Source: Bacteroidota bacterium | Lineage (GTDB): Bacteria > Bacteroidota > Bacteroidia > B-17B0 > Aurantibacillaceae | NCBI GenBank assembly: GCA_023433205.1 | Contig: JAEZDS010000197.1 | Location: forward strand, 1 to 32,001 | Direction of reading: 5' to 3' | DNA: 32,001 bases | Part shown: piece after piece, positions 27,514-32,001 of the stretch | Numbering within the stretch: position 1 is the stretch's first letter | How the letters are laid out: each line of letters starts with the position of its first letter | Notes under the pieces: model-generated | The model's input: only the letters and a program-made list of their open reading frames with translations | What the model was told of the DNA's origin: nothing | Database searches by the model: none | Made by a program: the position numbers and the translations under genes

Positions 27514-27548
27514 TGGCTTATTTTTTAAAATCGAAAAACTAACAGAAA

Positions 27549-28778
27549 ATGACGAAGATCAAAGTTGCGAATCCTGTAGTAGAACTTGATGGGGATGAGA
27601 TGACCCGCATTATATGGAAATTTATCAAAGACAAACTTATCCTGCCTTATCTCGATGTGGATATCAAATACTACGACCTCGGCATTGAACACCGCGATAA
27701 AACTAACGACCAGGTAACGATCGACGCTGCTGAGGCGATCAAAAAATATCAGGTGGGCATAAAATGCGCCACCATTACCCCTGATGAGGCAAGGGTGAAG
27801 GAATTTAATCTTAAACAAATGTGGAAATCACCAAACGGTACCATCCGTAACATTTTAGATGGTACTGTTTTTCGTGAGCCCATCGTTTGTAAAAATGTTC
27901 CAAGACTGGTAACTAACTGGACAGCTCCCATCATCGTTGGCCGTCACGCTTTCGGCGATCAGTACCGTGCAACCGACATGATCATTCCCGGCAAAGGAAA
28001 ACTTACCATGAAGTTTGTGGGAGATGATGGTAAGGAATTCGAACACGAGATCTTTAATTTTAAAGGTGCCGGTGTTGCACTGGGAATGTACAATACTGAA
28101 GAATCTATCCGCGGTTTTGCACATTCATGTTTTAACATGGCCCTTACCAAAAAATGGCCGCTCTATCTTTCTACAAAAAATACCATCCTCAAAAAATACG
28201 ATGGCCGCTTTAAAGATATTTTTGAAGAGATCTACCAGGCTGAATACAAGTCGAAATTCGACGCAGCCGGAATAGTGTACGAACACCGCCTCATCGACGA
28301 CATGGTGGCTTCTGCACTGAAATGGAACGGCAATTTTGTGTGGGCCTGCAAAAATTACGACGGTGATGTGCAGTCCGACACTGTAGCGCAGGGCTTCGGT
28401 TCACTGGGACTAATGACTTCGGTACTAGTAACTCCGGATGGAAAAATAATGGAAGCAGAAGCCGCACATGGTACTGTTACCCGCCACTACCGCGAACACC
28501 AGAAGGGTAATCCTACTTCCACAAATCCCATCGCTTCTATTTTCGCGTGGACAAGGGGCCTTGAGTTCCGCGGTAAACTTGATGGAAACAAAGACCTGGT
28601 AAATTTCTGCCAGACACTTGAGCGCGTTTGTGTAGAGACCGTTGAAAGCGGCAAGATGACCAAAGATCTTGCCGTTTGCGCCTATGGCGATAAGGTAAAA
28701 CATGGCGAGCATTTCCTATATACTGAAGAATTTCTTGAGGCTTTAGATACTAACCTTAAGAAGGCAATTGGAAAATAA
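27549..28778 (+). CDS. icd: NADP-dependent isocitrate dehydrogenase, eukaryote-like type
   Basis: A 409-residue homodimeric isocitrate dehydrogenase of the TCA cycle, oxidising isocitrate to 2-oxoglutarate and making NADPH. The N-terminus ([16 protein letters not shown]) and length match the eukaryotic cytosolic type rather than E. coli Icd. Substrate-binding residues fall at the same numbers as in human IDH1: Ser94 and Asn96 in WKSPNGT, Arg100, Arg109 in FREP, and Arg132 in [13 protein letters not shown]. The coenzyme region HGTVTRHYR... [13 protein letters not shown] is intact and typical for NADP. Single-gene unit with its own promoter and a strong terminator. Divergent from psd. Confidence 0.97.
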   Translation: MTKIKVANPVVELDGDEMTRIIWKFIKDKLILPYLDVDIKYYDLGIEHRDKTNDQVTIDAAEAIKKYQVGIKCATITPDEARVKEFNLKQMWKSPNGTIRNILDGTVFREPIVCKNVPRLVTNWTAPIIVGRHAFGDQYRATDMIIPGKGKLTMKFVGDDGKEFEHEIFNFKGAGVALGMYNTEESIRGFAHSCFNMALTKKWPLYLSTKNTILKKYDGRFKDIFEEIYQAEYKSKFDAAGIVYEHRLIDDMVASALKWNGNFVWACKNYDGDVQSDTVAQGFGSLGLMTSVLVTPDGKIMEAEAAHGTVTRHYREHQKGNPTSTNPIASIFAWTRGLEFRGKLDGNKDLVNFCQTLERVCVETVESGKMTKDLAVCAYGDKVKHGEHFLYTEEFLEALDTNLKKAIGK

Positions 28779-28796
28779 CTGCACTCTCATTTCTCG

Positions 28797-28833
28797 CGGC
28801 TGTTCGGGTTTTCCCGAACAGCCGTTTTTTTTT
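28797..28833 (+). terminator. Strong Rho-independent terminator after icd
   Basis: Perfect 12-bp stem CGGCTGTTCGGG / CCCGAACAGCCG (28797-28808, 28813-28824), loop TTTT, followed by nine T (28825-28833). It lies 18 bases after the icd stop. Confidence 0.97.
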
Positions 28834-29240
28834 AAGAGATCACTATAAAACGTCTATTTTTTATAATGGCTTCGTCATTGGTATTTCGTTTTAATGCTAT
28901 TGTGCCTATCGTGGTTAAACAAAGAAAAAGCTCCCCTATTAAGGTGGTGAAATGACGGTCCCTGCTATGTGTCTTTGTCAACACCGAAGGTGGTGACTAG
29001 GTTTTAAAATAGGCGGTTAGAATGTATTTTCTATGTGGAATTCTTTGTGTCCTACTGTGTCTATGTGTTTAAGATGGGAGTATCCCCTCCAAACCTTAAG
29101 CTACCTGCCTTAATATTGCCCCCGGCAGCAAGGCAGGCTGCCTGTTCGTCTGTTAATATTTACTACCACAGCCTTCCAAAAAACCTAATTCTTATTACCT
29201 TTAGTCGGCCTAGCTTAAAGGCAGGTAAGTAATTTGACTT
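28834..29240. other. Non-coding, repeat-rich region before rnr
   Basis: No credible gene. It contains decayed CTTTGTGTC / CTATGTGTT words (28907-28925, 28968-28980, 29029-29070) of the same type as at 11358 and 26701. There is a hairpin GTCAACACC-GAA-GGTGGTGAC with one mismatch (28977-28997), a direct repeat AAGGTGGTGA (28941, 28987), and an interrupted inverted repeat CTACCTGCCTTAA (29100) / TTAAAGGCAGGTAAG (29215) around 100 bases that include AAGGCAGGCTGCCT. GTAATTTG just before the rnr start is a near match to a -7 box. A small RNA or mobile-repeat remnant is possible; nothing decides it. Confidence 0.55.
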
Positions 29241-31451
29241 ATGTCCAGGAAAAAGAAACCACAAAGATTTTTGTTTGAAGAAGTACTTGACTTTTTAAAA
29301 CACAACGATTCAAAAACATTTAATTACAAGCAGCTAGGTGCCGCAATGGAGATCAACAGCGAGGCCGAAAGGGTAATGCTGATCGAGATCCTCCAGCAAT
29401 TAAAACAACAAGGTTTTGTAATAGAAAAAGACAAAGGCAAATACCAGATAAAGGAAACCAAACAATACGTTACCGGCACTATTGATTTTACCAGCCAGGG
29501 TACCGCCTTTGTAGTGTGGAATGAAAAGGAGCCCGATATTTTTATACAGTCACGTAAAACCCGCGATGCCCTGCAGGGAGACCTGGTAAAGGTATTTATT
29601 TTGCAGCGCAGCAGCGGTAAACGTAAAGAAGGTGAAGTGGTAGAGGTGATAAAACGTGCCCGCACTGAATTTGTGGGAACTATTAAGATCAATCCAAAGT
29701 TCGCCTTTGTAATCGCCGATAGCAACAAAGTTCACGTTGACTTTTTTATCAGGATCAACGATACCATGAACGCTACCGATGGGCAGAAAGTGCTCATACG
29801 GATGAAAGAATGGAAGAACGGCGAACAAAATCCTACCGCTACAGTAATTCAGGTGTTTGGTGATCCCGGCGAACACAAAGCCGAGATGCACGCAATTATG
29901 GCTGAATATGGCCTGCCCGCGCAGTTCCCCGATCACGTTGAGTATGAAGCAAAAAAGCTTCCCACTGAAATTACAGAAGAGGAAATCGCCCGCCGCCGCG
30001 ACTTCAGAGGCGTTCCTACATTTACCATTGACCCCGTTGACGCCAAGGATTTTGATGACGCCCTTTCAATTCAGAAACTCGACAACGGTTTGTGGGAGAT
30101 AGGGGTTCACATTGCTGATGTTACACATTACCTGCAACCAGGAACCGTACTCGATAAAGAAGCCATTGAACGCGCTACCAGCGTGTACCTGGTTGACCGT
30201 GTTATTCCAATGCTTCCAGAGGTGCTCAGTAATTTTGTTTGTTCACTGCGTCCCAACGAAGAAAAATACACCTTTAGCGCGGTTTTTCAAATGGATGACG
30301 AAGCCGTAGTTCACCACCAGTGGTACGGCAGAACAGTTATATATAGCGATCGCAGGTATTCATACGAAGAAGTGCAGACCATTATTGAAACCGGTGAAGG
30401 CGACAACAAAGAGCTGATTCTGGTACTTGACAGGCTGGCGAAAAAACTGCGTTTCGACAGGCAGCGCAAAGGCTCAATATTTTTTGACAAGGCTGAGGTG
30501 AAATTTCACCTCGATGAACTGGGAAATCCTACTGGCGTATTTTTTAAAACACAAAAAGATGCGCACAAGCTGATTGAAGATTTTATGCTGCTCGCCAACC
30601 GTTATGTGGCTGAGTTTATTGGAAAAGGCAAAGGGGGAGACAAAGAAAATGCAAAACACAAAAAGAAAGACGACGATAAAAACGTGTGTGTTTACCGGGT
30701 GCATGATGTGCCCAGCGATGAAAAGATCCAGGAGTTGAGTGGCTTTGCGGCACGTTTCGGACATCAGATGAACGTGGCCAATAAATCAAAGATCACCCAG
30801 TCTATCAACAAATTGTTGCAGGATGTAAAAAACAAACGCGAACAGGGAATGATAGAACTGCTTGCCATCCGCAGCATGCCAAAAGCAATCTATACTACCG
30901 ATAATGTAGGTCACTACGGATTGGGTTTTGATTATTACACGCATTTTACCTCGCCAATCCGCCGTTACCCCGATGTGCTTGTACACCGTTTACTGCAAGC
31001 CAAACTCCAGGGCAAAAGTTATTCAAACAAAGACGAGCTTGAATTCCTTTGTAAACACAGCAGCGACATGGAGCGGACTGCCGCCGAGGCCGAAAGGGCT
31101 TCAATAAAATACAAACAGGTTGAGTTTATGAAAGATAAACTTGGCCAGGAATTTGAAGGTGTAATAAGCGGTGTAACTGAATGGGGCATTTATGTTGAGG
31201 TGATAGAGAACCGCTGCGAGGGTATGGTGCGTAGCAGAGACATGAAGGGTGACCACTATATGTTTGACGAGGACAATTACCGTTACATAGGAAAAAATAC
31301 CAACAAGATCTATACGCTGGGCGATAAGGTGAACATTATTGTTATGGAGGCCGATCTCACCAAAAAACAGCTTACCTATGCCTTTGCCGAAATGCAGGAC
31401 ATGGAAAAACCACGTGAGAGAAGTCAGGGAAGGCGCAAGGGAAGAAGATGA
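29241..31451 (+). CDS. rnr: Ribonuclease R
   Basis: A 736-residue 3'-to-5' exoribonuclease of the RNase II/R family, degrading structured RNA in the cytoplasm. Order: winged-helix-like N-terminus (1-75), cold-shock domains (about 78-205), RNB domain (about 255-600) and S1 domain (about 635-717), then a basic tail RRKGRR. The catalytic metal ligands are in IDPVDAKDFDDALSI: Asp264, Asp270, Asp272 and Asp273. FTSPIRRYPDVLVHR at 569-583 is the conserved RNB end. A lysine/aspartate-rich insert (461-480, GKGKGGDKEN...KKKDDDK) interrupts the RNB domain, a feature I would expect to be variable among relatives. The final TGA overlaps the next start as ATGA. Confidence 0.97.
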   Translation: MSRKKKPQRFLFEEVLDFLKHNDSKTFNYKQLGAAMEINSEAERVMLIEILQQLKQQGFVIEKDKGKYQIKETKQYVTGTIDFTSQGTAFVVWNEKEPDIFIQSRKTRDALQGDLVKVFILQRSSGKRKEGEVVEVIKRARTEFVGTIKINPKFAFVIADSNKVHVDFFIRINDTMNATDGQKVLIRMKEWKNGEQNPTATVIQVFGDPGEHKAEMHAIMAEYGLPAQFPDHVEYEAKKLPTEITEEEIARRRDFRGVPTFTIDPVDAKDFDDALSIQKLDNGLWEIGVHIADVTHYLQPGTVLDKEAIERATSVYLVDRVIPMLPEVLSNFVCSLRPNEEKYTFSAVFQMDDEAVVHHQWYGRTVIYSDRRYSYEEVQTIIETGEGDNKELILVLDRLAKKLRFDRQRKGSIFFDKAEVKFHLDELGNPTGVFFKTQKDAHKLIEDFMLLANRYVAEFIGKGKGGDKENAKHKKKDDDKNVCVYRVHDVPSDEKIQELSGFAARFGHQMNVANKSKITQSINKLLQDVKNKREQGMIELLAIRSMPKAIYTTDNVGHYGLGFDYYTHFTSPIRRYPDVLVHRLLQAKLQGKSYSNKDELEFLCKHSSDMERTAAEAERASIKYKQVEFMKDKLGQEFEGVISGVTEWGIYVEVIENRCEGMVRSRDMKGDHYMFDEDNYRYIGKNTNKIYTLGDKVNIIVMEADLTKKQLTYAFAEMQDMEKPRERSQGRRKGRR

Positions 31452-32001
31452 GAATTCTTTTCTGTTACATAACTTTTTTATTTTTTTATTCCTGCGAGGC
31501 ACAGCATACTGCGGGCGGACTTAAATACCGCCACAGGCCGGCAGCTGAGAGTAAAAAAAATGCGCCGGTGGTAATTATGCTGCACGGTTATGGCAGCAAT
31601 GAAAATGATCTTTTTGGCCTTGCAGAACTTATACCACCACAGTTCCACGTGTTTTCAGTCCGCGCCCCGCAGAACAGGGAGGGCGGTGGTTATGCCTGGT
31701 TTCACCTCGATATCCGCAGGGGACAGGAACCCGGTTACGACTTTAAGCAGGCAGAACAAAGCCGTAAAAATTTGTTGAAGTTTATTTCTGTTGTCTGCCG
31801 TCAGTTTGGCGCTGACAGTACCAGGGTGCTGCTGTTTGGTTTTAGTCAGGGCGCCATGATGTCGTTTGACCTGGCGCTGAATGCACCTGAAAAAATTTAT
31901 GGTGCCATTGCATTAAGCGGTGCAATAGTCCCTGAAAGTATTCCTGCAAAAGATGAAGGACAAATAAAGAACCTGCGTTTTTTTATTGGTCATTGTAATG
32001 G
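31448..32001 (+). CDS. Exported alpha/beta hydrolase, phospholipase/carboxylesterase type, C-terminus outside window
   Basis: Starts at the ATG overlapping the rnr stop (ATGA) and is open to the window end (184 codons seen). Residues 1-19 form a signal sequence (MRILFCYITFLFFYSC, then EAQ). The Cys16 could be a weak lipobox, or the cut may follow EAQ. The mature part is a serine hydrolase: VVIMLHGYGSNENDLFGLA gives the oxyanion-hole HG motif, and LLFGFSQGAMMS the nucleophile elbow with Ser in GFSQG. This fits the small phospholipase/carboxylesterase (Abhydrolase_2) family that cleaves esters. The Asp and His of the triad lie beyond the edge. Co-transcription with rnr is likely by overlap but a functional link is not apparent. 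Confidence 0.87.
   Translation, partial: MRILFCYITFLFFYSCEAQHTAGGLKYRHRPAAESKKNAPVVIMLHGYGSNENDLFGLAELIPPQFHVFSVRAPQNREGGGYAWFHLDIRRGQEPGYDFKQAEQSRKNLLKFISVVCRQFGADSTRVLLFGFSQGAMMSFDLALNAPEKIYGAIALSGAIVPESIPAKDEGQIKNLRFFIGHCN

Noticed and set aside
29100..29229. Insertion sequence bounded by inverted repeats
   Set aside because: Only about 100 bases between the arms, no transposase frame, and no clear target-site duplication.

Overview
The window looks like a piece of a Bacteroidota chromosome, probably an environmental Flavobacteriia/Sphingobacteriia-like lineage. The evidence is three proteins with type IX secretion (T9SS) C-terminal sorting domains, plus a truncated paralogue of two of them. 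Other signs are Bacteroidota-type promoter boxes (TAnnTTTG, best seen before icd), few Shine-Dalgarno sequences, a short-form phosphatidylserine decarboxylase and a eukaryote-like NADP isocitrate dehydrogenase. I see no phage, transposase, CRISPR, tRNA or rRNA.

Layout. 1-4335 (minus strand): three tandem paralogues of a secreted beta-propeller-repeat protein, the first cut by the window edge. The first two share near-identical 5' ends and upstream DNA. 4452-7904 (plus): a large secreted protein with a clan GH-A-like glycosidase barrel, a PKD-like segment, a parallel beta-helix and a T9SS sorting domain, followed by a clear terminator. 8070-11088 (plus): a DUF255/thioredoxin-fold protein, then an unrecognised exported protein with YD-repeat-like motifs. 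11089-11871: non-coding DNA with broken duplicated gene ends, structured repeats and hairpins. 11872-16749 (minus): slyD, cdaA (c-di-AMP synthase), a Ppx/GppA phosphatase, ppk1 and a SixA-like phosphatase, so tightly packed from sixA to cdaA that they are probably one transcript. This run links polyphosphate turnover with c-di-AMP synthesis.

16866-26643 (plus): a DUF2130 coiled-coil protein with a possible nuclease motif; a 1099-residue outer-membrane protein joining a peptidase-like N-terminus, a TolB-like propeller and a predicted barrel; a half-size TauE/SafE permease overlapping an M20 amidohydrolase; and a 1160-residue outer-membrane protein of unknown role. 26774-28778: psd and icd, divergently transcribed, icd ending at a strong terminator. 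28779-29240: non-coding repeat-rich DNA. 29241-32001: rnr (RNase R), overlapping by ATGA an exported alpha/beta hydrolase cut by the window end.

Two things deserve attention. One is the polyphosphate/c-di-AMP operon. The other is the 11 kb intergenic mosaic, where the shared 3' junction of two convergent genes is duplicated around a structured repeat element. Most of the rest is ordinary core genome plus lineage-specific surface proteins.
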